From an uncultured Allobosea sp. (GTDB lineage Bacteria; Pseudomonadota; Alphaproteobacteria; Rhizobiales; Beijerinckiaceae): a stretch of DNA of 64,000 nt. Below the pieces are notes generated by a model, which did not search any database, had not been told where the DNA came from, and saw nothing but the letters and a program-made list of their open reading frames with translations. A program made the position numbers and the translations under genes. The stretch covers positions 1 through 64,000 of the forward strand of contig NZ_CAMFJF010000013.1 of NCBI RefSeq assembly GCF_945956895.1. Reading direction: 5' to 3'. This document shows, piece after piece, positions 25,171 to 33,019 of the stretch; the first letter of the stretch is position 1; each line of letters opens with the position of its first letter.

Positions 25171-26043
25171 TCAGCGCCGCTCGTCGAGCGCGTCGCGGAC
25201 GCCGTCGCCGAGCAGGTTCACCGCCAGGATCAGCAGGCAGAGTCCGGCGCCAGGCAGGGCGATCAGCCAGGGGTCGAACAAGATGTGCTCGCGCCCTTCC
25301 GCGATCATCAGGCCCCAGGAGGGCGTCGGCGGCTGGGCGCCGAGGCCCAGGAAGGAGAGCGCGGCCTCGAGCAGGATGACGTTGGCGATCTCCAGCGTCG
25401 CGACCACGATCAGCGTGTTGCGCAGGTTCGGCAGGATGCCGTGCAGCATGATGTAGAGATGCGAGGCGCCGAAGGACTGGGTCGCCTGCACGAACTCGCG
25501 ATTGCGCAGGCTCTGCGCCGCGGCGCGCACGACCACGGCGAAACGGTCCCAGAGCAGGAGGCTCAGCACGATCGCGAGCGTCTTCAGCGAGGCGCCGCCC
25601 AAGGCCACCGCCGCGAGCGCGACCAGCACGATCGGCAAAGACAGCCGTGTCGTCACGATGAAGCTGATCAGCATGTCGACCCGGCCGCCGAAATACCCCG
25701 CTGCGAGGCCGAGCATCGTCCCGATGAACCCGGCGCAGAGCGTGACGCCGAGCCCGATCAGCAGTGAGACGCGGGCGCCATACAGAAGCCTTGCGAGATA
25801 GTCGCGGCCGAGATGGTCGGTGCCGAGGAGGTGGGCCGGGTCCGAACCCGGATACCAGAAGGGCGGGATCATGCGCTTGCCGAGATCCTGCGCGATCGGA
25901 TCATGGCTCGAGAGCCAGGGCGCGAAGATCGCGACGAAGACGATGATCGCGAGCAGGCCGCCGCCGATGCGGATGGCGCTGCTGGCGCTCAGGCCCTTGA
26001 AGAGCTTGCGCCGGCGCAGAGTGGGGCTGTCGGCGATCGACAT
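25171..26043 (-). CDS. Peptide/nickel-type ABC transporter permease (DppC-like)
   Basis: A 290-residue inner-membrane permease. A cytoplasmic N-terminus is followed by a hydrophobic helix (IGGGLLAIIVFVAIFAPWLSSHDP), the family motif HLLGTDHLGRDYLARLLYGARVSL, the EAA-type loop QATQSFGASHLYIMLHGILPNL and the C-terminal SFLGLGAQPPTPSWG motif; all are diagnostic of DppC/OppC. The start ATG at 26041-26043 shares one base with the stop of the upstream dppB-like gene. No dppD/dppF ATPase gene follows: the next gene downstream is the convergent acyl-CoA dehydrogenase. ATP-binding subunits must come from elsewhere in the genome. Confidence 0.92.
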   Translation of the reverse strand: MSIADSPTLRRRKLFKGLSASSAIRIGGGLLAIIVFVAIFAPWLSSHDPIAQDLGKRMIPPFWYPGSDPAHLLGTDHLGRDYLARLLYGARVSLLIGLGVTLCAGFIGTMLGLAAGYFGGRVDMLISFIVTTRLSLPIVLVALAAVALGGASLKTLAIVLSLLLWDRFAVVVRAAAQSLRNREFVQATQSFGASHLYIMLHGILPNLRNTLIVVATLEIANVILLEAALSFLGLGAQPPTPSWGLMIAEGREHILFDPWLIALPGAGLCLLILAVNLLGDGVRDALDERR

Positions 26044-26960
26044 CAGGCGCTCCTCAGGCGGGGATCGAGCCAGGCATTGATCAGGTCGGCGGCCGTGGTC
26101 AGCGTCACGTAGATCAGAGAGAGGATCAGGATGATCGCCTGCACGACCGGCAGGTCGCTGCGCAGCAGCGATTCCCAGGCGAGGCGCCCGAGACCGTTGA
26201 TGGCGAAGACGCTCTCGATGACGATCGAGCCCGAGAGCATCAGGCCGAACTGTACGGCGGCGAGCGAGACGAGCGGCAGCACGGCGTTGCGCAGGGCGTG
26301 GACCAGCAGCACGCGCGGCTGCGAGGCGCCCTTGGCGCGGGCGGTGCGTATATAGTCGGCGGTGAGCACGTCGATCATGCCGGCGCGGGTGAGGCGCATC
26401 AGGGCGGGCATGGCGTAATAGCTGAGCACCACGACGGGCAGGATATAGCCCTGCCAGCTCTCGGTGCCGGAGATCGGCACGAGCCCGTACCAGACGCCGA
26501 AGATGACGATCAGGATCAGGCCGAGCCAGAAGCTCGGGATCGCCTGACCGAGCACGGCGAGCATCAGCGCGATGCGGTCGATCGTGCCGCCGGGCTTGAG
26601 CGAGGCGAGGATGCCGAGAGGGACGGCGACGACCAGTGCCAGCAGGAAGGCGGCCGAGCCAAGGACCAACGTGACCGAGAGCCGCTCGGCGATGATCGGC
26701 GCCACCGGCAGGTTGAAATAGAGGCTCGTGCCGAAATTGCCGGCGAAAGCATGGCCGATCCAGCTCAGGAACTGGAGCGGGATCGGCCGGTCGAGGCCAT
26801 AGGCATGGCGGATCAGTTCGACATCCTGCGCCCGGCCGGCCTGTCCGGCGAGGACGACGGCGGGATCGCCGGAGACGAACATCAATCCGAAGGCGACGGC
26901 CGAGACGGCGAGCGCCACGAGGGCGGCGACGATCAGGCGGCGCGCGAGAAAGGGCAGCAT
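26043..26960 (-). CDS. Peptide/nickel-type ABC transporter permease (DppB-like)
   Basis: A 305-residue inner-membrane permease of the DppB type. It has the N-terminal hydrophobic helix ending in VSGDPAVVLAG, the RHAYGLDRPIPLQFLSWIG segment, the conserved IPSFWLGLILIVIFG helix, PALMRLTRAGMIDVL, the EAA loop RAKGASQPRVLLVHALRNAVLP and the C-terminal IESVFAINGLGRLAWES. It is translationally coupled to the DppC-like gene and lies 238 bp downstream of the binding-protein gene; that gap holds an inverted repeat element. Confidence 0.92.
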   Translation of the reverse strand: MLPFLARRLIVAALVALAVSAVAFGLMFVSGDPAVVLAGQAGRAQDVELIRHAYGLDRPIPLQFLSWIGHAFAGNFGTSLYFNLPVAPIIAERLSVTLVLGSAAFLLALVVAVPLGILASLKPGGTIDRIALMLAVLGQAIPSFWLGLILIVIFGVWYGLVPISGTESWQGYILPVVVLSYYAMPALMRLTRAGMIDVLTADYIRTARAKGASQPRVLLVHALRNAVLPLVSLAAVQFGLMLSGSIVIESVFAINGLGRLAWESLLRSDLPVVQAIILILSLIYVTLTTAADLINAWLDPRLRSA

Positions 26961-27043
26961 GACGGCTCCGGGAATAGCGGGTCGGTTTGCCCGTGGAACA
27001 AGAGCGTTGGCCGTTCAGGCGGGATCGTAGGCGGCGCGGACCC

Positions 27044-27130
27044 GTCATTGCGAGGAGCGAAGCGACGAAGCAATCCAGGGGGACGTAGAGCGCGGCCGCC
27101 CCTGGATTGCTTCGCTACGCTCGCAATGAC
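27044..27130. repeat. Long inverted-repeat element
   Basis: The arms GTCATTGCGAG...CAATCCAGGGG and CCCCTGGATTGC...CTCGCAATGAC are complementary over about 30 bases with few mismatches, separated by a short GC-rich loop. It is a different sequence family from the GTCATCCCGG repeats but similar in length and setting. It separates the binding protein from its permeases within one operon, and so could attenuate permease expression. Confidence 0.75.
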
Positions 27131-27198
27131 GTGTCTGCTCGATCGGGTGAAGGCCCAACCGCCCCCGGCGTGAGCCGGAGGCGATACGGAAGACAGTC

Positions 27199-28722
27199 CT
27201 ACTTCCAGCTCGACAGCCACCAGCGGGCGAACTCGTCCGGATGGGGCTTGAAGGTCAGGTCCTTCGACAGGCCGTAGTTGATGTTGAAGTCGTACATCGG
27301 CAGCCAATAGGCCTGATCCGCGATCTTCTTCAGGGCCTTGGCGTAGTTCGCCTCGCGCAGCGCGCGGTCCTGCGAGGTGTCGGCCGCGTTGACCAGCTCC
27401 ATCACCTCCTTGTCCTGGACGAGGTCGTCGGCGCCGCCGCCGAAGAAGTTGGAGATGATGAAGGCGACGTCGCCGGTGCCGTAGCTGCCCCAGTTGGTGA
27501 AGAAGGCCGGCAGTTCGCCCGCGCGCCATTTCTGCACGCCGGCGGCGTATTGCTGCTCGTTCAGCGTGGTGCGGATGCCGACCTTGCCGAGATCGTTGGC
27601 GATCGCCTCGGCGACCGGGCGCGGCATGGCGGCGAAGACCATCTCGATGTCGAGCCCGTTGGCGAAGCCGGCTTCCGTCAGCAGCGCCTTGGCCTTGGCC
27701 GGATCATAGGCGTATTTCGTGACGTCCTGGGCGCAGCCGAACTGCTTGGGGTTGCAGGCGGCGTTGAGGACCTGCGAGGCGCCGCCGGCGAAGGCCTTGA
27801 CGATGGCCTCGCGGTTGACGGCGTGGTTGATCGCCTGCCGGACCTTCAGGTTCTTGGTCGGGTAGTCCTTGCCCTTTCCGGTCACGGTCATGCCGACATA
27901 GGAGATGCGCATGATCGGCCCGTTGACGATCTGGACGCGGCTAGCGAGGCGCGCTGCCTGATCCGGCGGGATGCGCCAGGTCCAGTCGAGCTTGCCGGCC
28001 ATTAGCTCGGCGAACTGGGTGTTGAGCTCGGGAATGGTGCGCACCACGATCTTGCCGATCGCGGGCTTGCCCTTCGGGCTTCCGGCATAGTGGCCGTCGA
28101 AGCGCTCGAAGGCGTAGCGGATGCCGGGCGTCATCTCGGTCAGCTTGTAGGGACCGGTGCCGACGGGCTTGGCCGCCATGCCGGCCGAGCCGACCTCCTT
28201 GAAATAGGCGGCCGGGTAGATCGGCAGCGCGTCGGCGAGCATCTCGACGGCGCCGGCGAAGGGCTTGGCCATCTTGATGCGGACCTGGAACTCCGAGACC
28301 TTCTCGACCTTGTCGATCCAGTCCACGGCGATGCGGAAGCGCGTGCCGTAAGCCGGGTCGAGCACGGTGGTCAGGGTATAGACCACGTCATCGGCGGTGA
28401 ACTTGGCGCCGTTATGGAAGGTCACGCCCTCGCGCAGGTCGAATTCCATCGTGGTGGGATCGACGAAGCGCCAGGCCTTGGCGAGTGCCGGCTTGATCTC
28501 GCCGGTGTCGAGATCCTTGTAGAGCAGGCCGTCATAGATGTGCCGGGCGAGGATCAGGCCCTCGCGGCCGGCGATCTTGTAGGTGTCGAGCGCTTCCGGT
28601 TCGAGCGCGAAGGCGGCGTTGAGCGTATCGTCGGCCTTGCCGGCCATGGCCGGGGCCGGAGCCAGCGCGAAGGAGGCGGCCAGCAGTGCGCCGGCCAGCG
28701 CGGTCGTTCCCAAGATTTTCAT
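27199..28722 (-). CDS. Peptide-type ABC transporter substrate-binding protein (family 5)
   Basis: A 507-residue periplasmic binding protein of solute-binding family 5. A signal peptide (MKILGTTALAGALLAASFALA, cleavage near AMA-GKADD) precedes the typical two-lobe sequence, with LDTYKIAGREGLILARHIYDGLL near the start, DLREGVTFHNGAKFTADDVVYTL as the family signature, and GTGPYKLTEMTPG. It is first in the transporter group and directly downstream (75 bp) of the RraA-like gene. Ligands of the family include peptides, opines, sugars and metals; the neighbouring carbamoyl-amino-acid-hydrolase-type enzyme suggests an amino-acid derivative here. Confidence 0.92.
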   Translation of the reverse strand: MKILGTTALAGALLAASFALAPAPAMAGKADDTLNAAFALEPEALDTYKIAGREGLILARHIYDGLLYKDLDTGEIKPALAKAWRFVDPTTMEFDLREGVTFHNGAKFTADDVVYTLTTVLDPAYGTRFRIAVDWIDKVEKVSEFQVRIKMAKPFAGAVEMLADALPIYPAAYFKEVGSAGMAAKPVGTGPYKLTEMTPGIRYAFERFDGHYAGSPKGKPAIGKIVVRTIPELNTQFAELMAGKLDWTWRIPPDQAARLASRVQIVNGPIMRISYVGMTVTGKGKDYPTKNLKVRQAINHAVNREAIVKAFAGGASQVLNAACNPKQFGCAQDVTKYAYDPAKAKALLTEAGFANGLDIEMVFAAMPRPVAEAIANDLGKVGIRTTLNEQQYAAGVQKWRAGELPAFFTNWGSYGTGDVAFIISNFFGGGADDLVQDKEVMELVNAADTSQDRALREANYAKALKKIADQAYWLPMYDFNINYGLSKDLTFKPHPDEFARWWLSSWK

Positions 28723-28797
28723 CGGTCTGTTCCCCTGTGGTTCTGGATGTTCCGTCCGGCCGAAGCGCGCCTCTATGGGCGATTCTGCGGTCGGAGC

Positions 28798-29463
28798 CTA
28801 TGAAGCCCGCAACTTTTCCCAGAGCTTCCGCGCGCCGTTGATCTCGTCGATGCGTTCGCCTTTGAGGACGCGCGCGATGACATCGGGCTCGGCCGCCTGC
28901 ATGGCGGCGCAGGTCCGGGCCAGTGTCTCGGCCTCTGCGGGATCGATGACGCAGACGCCGTTCTCGTCCGCGAGGACGAGGTCGCCGGGGCGCACCGTCG
29001 CGCCGCCGCACTGGACGGTCTCGCCGATCGTGCCGCCCTTGCCGAGGAGCTTTGTCGTGAGCGGCGAGCGGCCGCGGCACCAGACCGGCAGGCCCGAGGC
29101 CCGGATCGCCGCGACATCGGTGACGAAGCCGTCGATGACGACGCCGACGATGCCGGCAGCCTGCGCGGCCGCGGTCATCACCGCGCCCCAGCAGGCATGG
29201 CGGTCGTCGCCCTGGCGGTCGATGACGAGGAGGTCGCCGGGCTTGGCCTGCGTCAGAGCGCAGGAGAGCACCGCGCCGTCATCGGGCGGGACGCTGACGG
29301 TGAAGGCCGGCCCGCAGACGCGTGGGCCCTCGATGACGCACTGGATCGCGGGGACCATGAAACCCTCGGTCAGGATATGGCCGAGCGTCGCGGTCTCGAT
29401 CTCGCGGAAAAGCGCGGCGCGCTGCGCGATCGAGGCTTCGGCCGATGATCCGGTCGCTGTCAT
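28798..29463 (-). CDS. RraA-like family protein
   Basis: A 221-residue protein of the RraA / 4-hydroxy-4-methyl-2-oxoglutarate aldolase fold. It has GPAFTVSVPPDDG, the KPGDLLVIDRQGD segment, WGAVMTAAAQAAGIVGVVIDG and the C-terminal PGDLVLADENGVCVI, which are well conserved in the family. Aldolase members carry Arg-Asp in the loop after VIDG; here that loop reads GFVTD, with Thr in place of Arg, so aldolase activity is doubtful. It heads a minus-strand transcript with the peptide-type binding protein and permeases, divergent from the LysR gene. A non-aldolase, possibly hydrolytic, decarboxylase or regulatory role should be kept open. Confidence 0.82.
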   Translation of the reverse strand: MTATGSSAEASIAQRAALFREIETATLGHILTEGFMVPAIQCVIEGPRVCGPAFTVSVPPDDGAVLSCALTQAKPGDLLVIDRQGDDRHACWGAVMTAAAQAAGIVGVVIDGFVTDVAAIRASGLPVWCRGRSPLTTKLLGKGGTIGETVQCGGATVRPGDLVLADENGVCVIDPAEAETLARTCAAMQAAEPDVIARVLKGERIDEINGARKLWEKLRAS

Positions 29464-29537
29464 GGTCGCCCTTGCGCTGGAGAATGTCCGTTCTGCCGAA
29501 CCTACGGAAGCCGCGAAACCGGGTCCAATAGACAGTT

Positions 29538-29554
29538 CCTATGCTAAGCATAGG
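29538..29554. promoter_or_regulatory. Palindromic LysR-type operator
   Basis: The perfect palindrome CCTATGCT-A-AGCATAGG lies between the divergent rraA-like and lysR-type genes and fits the T-N11-A pattern of LysR boxes. An ATG inside it is in frame with the regulator, but the operator role argues that translation starts downstream, at 29616. A half-site, CCTATGCT followed by TGCCA, recurs at 31944-31956 in front of the hydrolase gene. Confidence 0.65.
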
Positions 29555-29615
29555 CTTGCCACGGCAGCGGGTTTGCATAAGGGACCGGGACCACCAAGGG
29601 AAGAGAGAGGCTCGC

Positions 29616-30596
29616 TTGAGCGGAACGAAGCCGAAGCTGCACCATCTCAACTGGAACCTGCTGCACACCTTTCTCGTCATCGTCGAGGAGCGCAGCATCA
29701 CGCGGGCGGCTGACCGTTTGCTCGTGCGCCAGCCCACGGTGAGCGCGGCCCTGCAGCGGCTGGAGGAGACGCTGGGCGGCCAGCTCATCCAGCGCGACAG
29801 CCGCCGCTTCGTCCTGACCAAGCGCGGCGAGCTGCTCTACAAGGAATGCGTCGACATCTACCGCAGCGTGGCGCGCATCGGCGACCGGCTCTCGGAAGAT
29901 CACGACGACCTGACCGGGCTGGTGCGGCTCCTCGTCGTTACCCATGTCGTGCTGCCGCCGCTGGACCGGACGCTGACGCTGCTCAATCGCAAGCATCCCG
30001 GCGTCAGCGTGCGGATCGACGTCGCCAACAGCCAGGACATCGTCCGCGCGGTCTCGCAGAAGCTCAGCCCCTTCGGCTTCTGCCTGCTCGCCAAGCCCCT
30101 GGCCGGGCTCGATTGCCGTCCGCTGCTGCGCGAGGAATTCGGCATCCTATGCGGGCGCGGGCACCCGCTCTTCGGGCTTGCGGACGTGCCATTGGCGGAA
30201 TTGCGGGACGAGCCCTTCGTTGCGCTCGCCTGCGGGCAGGACGGCGCGCTGGAGCCGATGGTCTCGGTCAGGGAAGGGGCGGGGCTCGGCAGCCGGGTCG
30301 TCGGTTCCAGCCCCAACCTTGAAGAAGTCACCCGGATGATCGCCGCCGGGCTCGGCATCGGCATCCTGCCGCTAGCCTCGGTGGCCGAGGCGCTGGAGAG
30401 CCGCTCGCTGTGGAATTTAGCACGGCCCGAGGACCTGCTCGGCGCCGATCTCTATTTCGTCTCCAACCCGGCCATGCAGCTCAATGCCGCGGAAGAGGCC
30501 TTCCTGCGGCTGTTCGAGCAGCAGCGCGTCGCGACCGAGGAGGAGCCGGCGGCCGAGGCCGCGGAGGTTCTGCTCAGCGATCCGCCCGTGCCATGA
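29616..30596 (+). CDS. LysR-family transcriptional regulator
   Basis: A regulator of about 326 residues with an N-terminal winged helix (LNWNLLHTFLVIVEERSITRAADRLLVRQPTVSAALQRLEE) and a periplasmic-binding-like effector domain (VVTHVVLPPLDRTLTLLNRKHPGVSV; MIAAGLGIGILPL). I favour a TTG start at 29616 behind GAGAGAGG. The upstream ATG at 29541 lies inside the palindromic operator and would add 25 non-family residues. It diverges from the rraA/transporter genes, and its 3' end overlaps the convergent hydrolase gene by 23 bases. Probable targets are both neighbours. Confidence 0.88.
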   Translation: MSGTKPKLHHLNWNLLHTFLVIVEERSITRAADRLLVRQPTVSAALQRLEETLGGQLIQRDSRRFVLTKRGELLYKECVDIYRSVARIGDRLSEDHDDLTGLVRLLVVTHVVLPPLDRTLTLLNRKHPGVSVRIDVANSQDIVRAVSQKLSPFGFCLLAKPLAGLDCRPLLREEFGILCGRGHPLFGLADVPLAELRDEPFVALACGQDGALEPMVSVREGAGLGSRVVGSSPNLEEVTRMIAAGLGIGILPLASVAEALESRSLWNLARPEDLLGADLYFVSNPAMQLNAAEEAFLRLFEQQRVATEEEPAAEAAEVLLSDPPVP

Positions 30597-31818
30597 CTGT
30601 GTGAAGCAGCACGTTGAGGCCGGGTTCCAGGTCTTCCCTCGTGCAGAGCTCGGCATTGTTATGGGTGATGCCGCCCTTGCAGGGGGCGAAGATCATCGTC
30701 GTTGGCGCATGGCGCGCGACAAAATAAGCGTCATGCCCGGCCTGGCTGAGAATATCCTGCGTGCGATAACCCAGCGCCAGCGAGGTCTCGCGGACGCTGT
30801 CGATCAGCTCCTCCGCGAAGATCTTGCCGCCCCATTTCCAGATATCGAGGATTTCGGCGGTGCAGCCGGCGCGGGCGGCGGATTCGCCGACGGCGCGGCG
30901 GACGCGCTCGGCCATGACCTCGGAGGTCTCGGGATCGGGATGGCGGACGTCGCAGACGGCCTGGGCCCAGTCGGAGAGAATGCCCGGCTTGTTCGGCCAG
31001 GCGGCGAGGCGGGCGGCCGTCGCCTTGCCGCCGCCGGCCGCATAGGTCCAGCCGATCTCGTCGGTCTCGACCAGCAGGCGGGCGCCGGCCAGAAGGGCGT
31101 TGCGGCGGCGCTCCATCGGCCAGGGGCCGGTATGGGCGGTCTCGCCCTTGAACTCGACGAGCATGCCCGTGCTCGGGAAGCCGCCGGTGACGACGCCGAC
31201 CTGCATGCCGTCGCGGTCGAGGTAGTAGCCCTGCTCGATATGGAACTCGAAATAAGCGTCGAAGGCGTGCGGGGCCGCTTCCATCTCGCCGCGATAGCCG
31301 ATCCGCTCCAGCTCCTGCCCGATCGTACGGCCTTCCTCGTCGGTGCGTCCCTGCGCGAAATCGAGCGTATAGGCGCCGACGAAGCAGCCTGAACCGACCA
31401 TCGGCGGCGAGAAGCGCGCGCCTTCCTCGTTGGTCCAGTTGACGATCTCGATCGGCCGGCGCGTGCGGTGGCCGAGCGCGTCGAGCGTGCGGCAGACTTC
31501 GAGCCCGCCGAGCACGCCGGCGATGCCGTCGAAGCGGCCGCCATTGATCTGGGTGTCGAGATGGCTGCCCATCACCACCGGCGGCAGGCTGTCATCGGTG
31601 CCGGCGCGGCGGGCGAAGATGTTGCCGATGCCATCGACGCGCACCTGAAGTCCTGCCTCGCGGCACCAGCCGACGAAGGTGTCGCGGACTTCCTTGTCGG
31701 CATCGGAAAGGGCGAGGCGGGAGAGGCCGCCCGGCCGGCCCGGGCCGATCTCGGCCGAGCGCTCGATCGTGGTCCAGAACCGCTCGATGTCGATACGGGC
31801 CGTGTCGAGGCTGGGCAT
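30574..31818 (-). CDS. Zn-dependent N-carbamoyl-amino-acid hydrolase/allantoate amidohydrolase family enzyme
   Basis: A 414-residue M20-type amidohydrolase of the hydantoinase/carbamoylase group. Metal-binding residues are visible in GSHLDTQINGGRFDG (H86, D97), in TNEEGARF (E131/E132) and in FEFHIEQG (about H193); late family signatures are GGKATAARLAAWPNKPG and SQAGHDAYFVARHAPTTMIF. Members hydrolyse N-carbamoyl-amino acids, allantoate, ureidoglycolate or beta-ureidopropionate. The start is the ATG at 31816-31818 behind GAGGAGACG. It is transcribed toward the LysR gene, and its promoter region carries an inverted repeat and a LysR half-site. With the importer it may use a ureido- or acyl-amino acid. 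Confidence 0.88.
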   Translation of the reverse strand: MPSLDTARIDIERFWTTIERSAEIGPGRPGGLSRLALSDADKEVRDTFVGWCREAGLQVRVDGIGNIFARRAGTDDSLPPVVMGSHLDTQINGGRFDGIAGVLGGLEVCRTLDALGHRTRRPIEIVNWTNEEGARFSPPMVGSGCFVGAYTLDFAQGRTDEEGRTIGQELERIGYRGEMEAAPHAFDAYFEFHIEQGYYLDRDGMQVGVVTGGFPSTGMLVEFKGETAHTGPWPMERRRNALLAGARLLVETDEIGWTYAAGGGKATAARLAAWPNKPGILSDWAQAVCDVRHPDPETSEVMAERVRRAVGESAARAGCTAEILDIWKWGGKIFAEELIDSVRETSLALGYRTQDILSQAGHDAYFVARHAPTTMIFAPCKGGITHNNAELCTREDLEPGLNVLLHTVMARADR

Positions 31819-31927
31819 GATCGTCTCCTCTCCGCCGGATCGGGCGGGAGCTGCTGCGGGGCGAATACATCCGCTCTGCCATGGCGAGCGAACCATCCAT
31901 CAGAGGATTTCAGGCGAGGGGCGGCGC

Positions 31928-31956
31928 AGGCAAATAGATATTGCCTATGCTTGCCA
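31928..31956. promoter_or_regulatory. Inverted repeat and LysR half-site upstream of the hydrolase gene
   Basis: AGGCAA (31928-31933) and TTGCCT (31941-31946) form a perfect inverted repeat with a 7-bp AT-rich spacer. It overlaps CCTATGCT (31944-31951), the half-site of the palindrome at 29538-29554, followed by TGCCA. The site lies about 110-130 bp before the hydrolase start, a plausible distance for LysR activation. Confidence 0.45.
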
Positions 31957-31987
31957 TCGGCCGGCCTCCGCGCCGTCCGGGCACCGT

Positions 31988-33008
31988 TCAGCGGTTCGGC
32001 GGAAGCTCCGCGAAGACCAGACGGTTGCGGCCCTCGTTCTTGGCGCGGAACAGGGCGAGGTCCGCGGCATTGACCAGCCGTGCCGGGTCGCCTTCGCTAT
32101 CCGGCCAGGCCGTCGCCACGCCGACGCTGATCGTCACCCTGTCGGTGCCATGCGCGATGTTGAGGTCGCGAACGCCCTGTACCATCCGCTCGGCGACATG
32201 GCTCGCCCCGGCCTGCGGCACGTCGGTCAGGATGACCACGAATTCCTCGCCGCCGAAGCGCGGCGAGGTCTGTCGAGCGCGTCGAGCTTTCCTGGATGAC
32301 GCGCGCGACCTGCTTCAGCACGTCGTCGCCGGCGAGATGGCCATAAGCGTCGTTGTAGCGCTTGAAGTGGTCGACATCGATCATCAGCACCGAGAGCGGG
32401 CTTTGCGTGCGCTGGCAGCGTTTCCACTCGGCGGTGAGGTATTCGTCGAAATAGCGGCGGTTGCCGAGACCGGTCAGTCCGTCGATGCGGGTCAGGCGCT
32501 CGAGCTCGAGATTGGCGCGCATCAACTCGCGCTGGCTCTCGCGCAGCGCACGGTAGGCCTCGTCGCGCTGCAAGTGATCGAGATAGGCGCGGGTATGGTA
32601 GCGCACGCGGGCGATCAATTCGATTTTGTCGGGTAGCTTGACGAGATAGTCGTTGGCGCCGGCCTGGAAGGCATCGCTCTTGGTTGCCGGGTCCTCCTTG
32701 GTGGAGAGCACGATGACCGGAACGGCATGCAGAGCCGGGTGCTTGCGGTACTGCCGGACGAGGTCGAGACCGTCGACGCCGGGCATGACGAGATCCTGCA
32801 GGATGACGGTCGGCTTCACGCGCTGGGCGACGGCAATCGCCTCCAGCGGGTCCGTGCAGTAGTGGAAATCGAGATCACCGTGATGGGCCAGTGCGCGCCG
32901 CACGGCCTCGCAGACCATGACCTGATCGTCGACCAGCAGAACCATCGACAGGTAGCTGTCGGCCGGCGGCGGGACGTCAGGTGGAGAGAATTTCGTTTCG
33001 GCTGTCAT
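31988..33008 (-). pseudogene. wspR: WspR-type receiver-GGDEF diguanylate cyclase, frameshifted
   Basis: The protein begins [10 protein letters not shown] and has an N-terminal receiver domain (LLVDDQ acidic pair, phospho-Asp in [12 protein letters not shown]), a helical linker, and a GGDEF domain starting [20 protein letters not shown]. Just after RSTDLAA the frame is lost. The rest, [13 protein letters not shown] through to the stop at 31988, is intact in another frame. The simplest explanation is loss of one CG from a CGCGCG run near 32258-32264, two bases before the codons of the GGEEF active site. The I-site (RSTD) precedes it. As read, the product would lack cyclase activity and end in about 65 unrelated residues. 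An assembly error is the main alternative. It is last in the wsp operon, 11 bp after wspF. Confidence 0.85.
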
Positions 33009-33019
33009 GGCAACCTTTA

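Noticed and set aside
26044-27048. Upstream extension of the DppC-like gene by about 335 codons
   Set aside because: The extension overlaps the DppB-like gene in another frame and is Arg/Ala-rich; DppC proteins start as at 26043.
32227-32427. Programmed translational frameshift as explanation for the split WspR frame
   Set aside because: No slippery heptamer, stop-codon context or stimulatory structure was recognised at the site, and GGDEF genes are not known to use recoding; a two-base deletion or sequence error is simpler.
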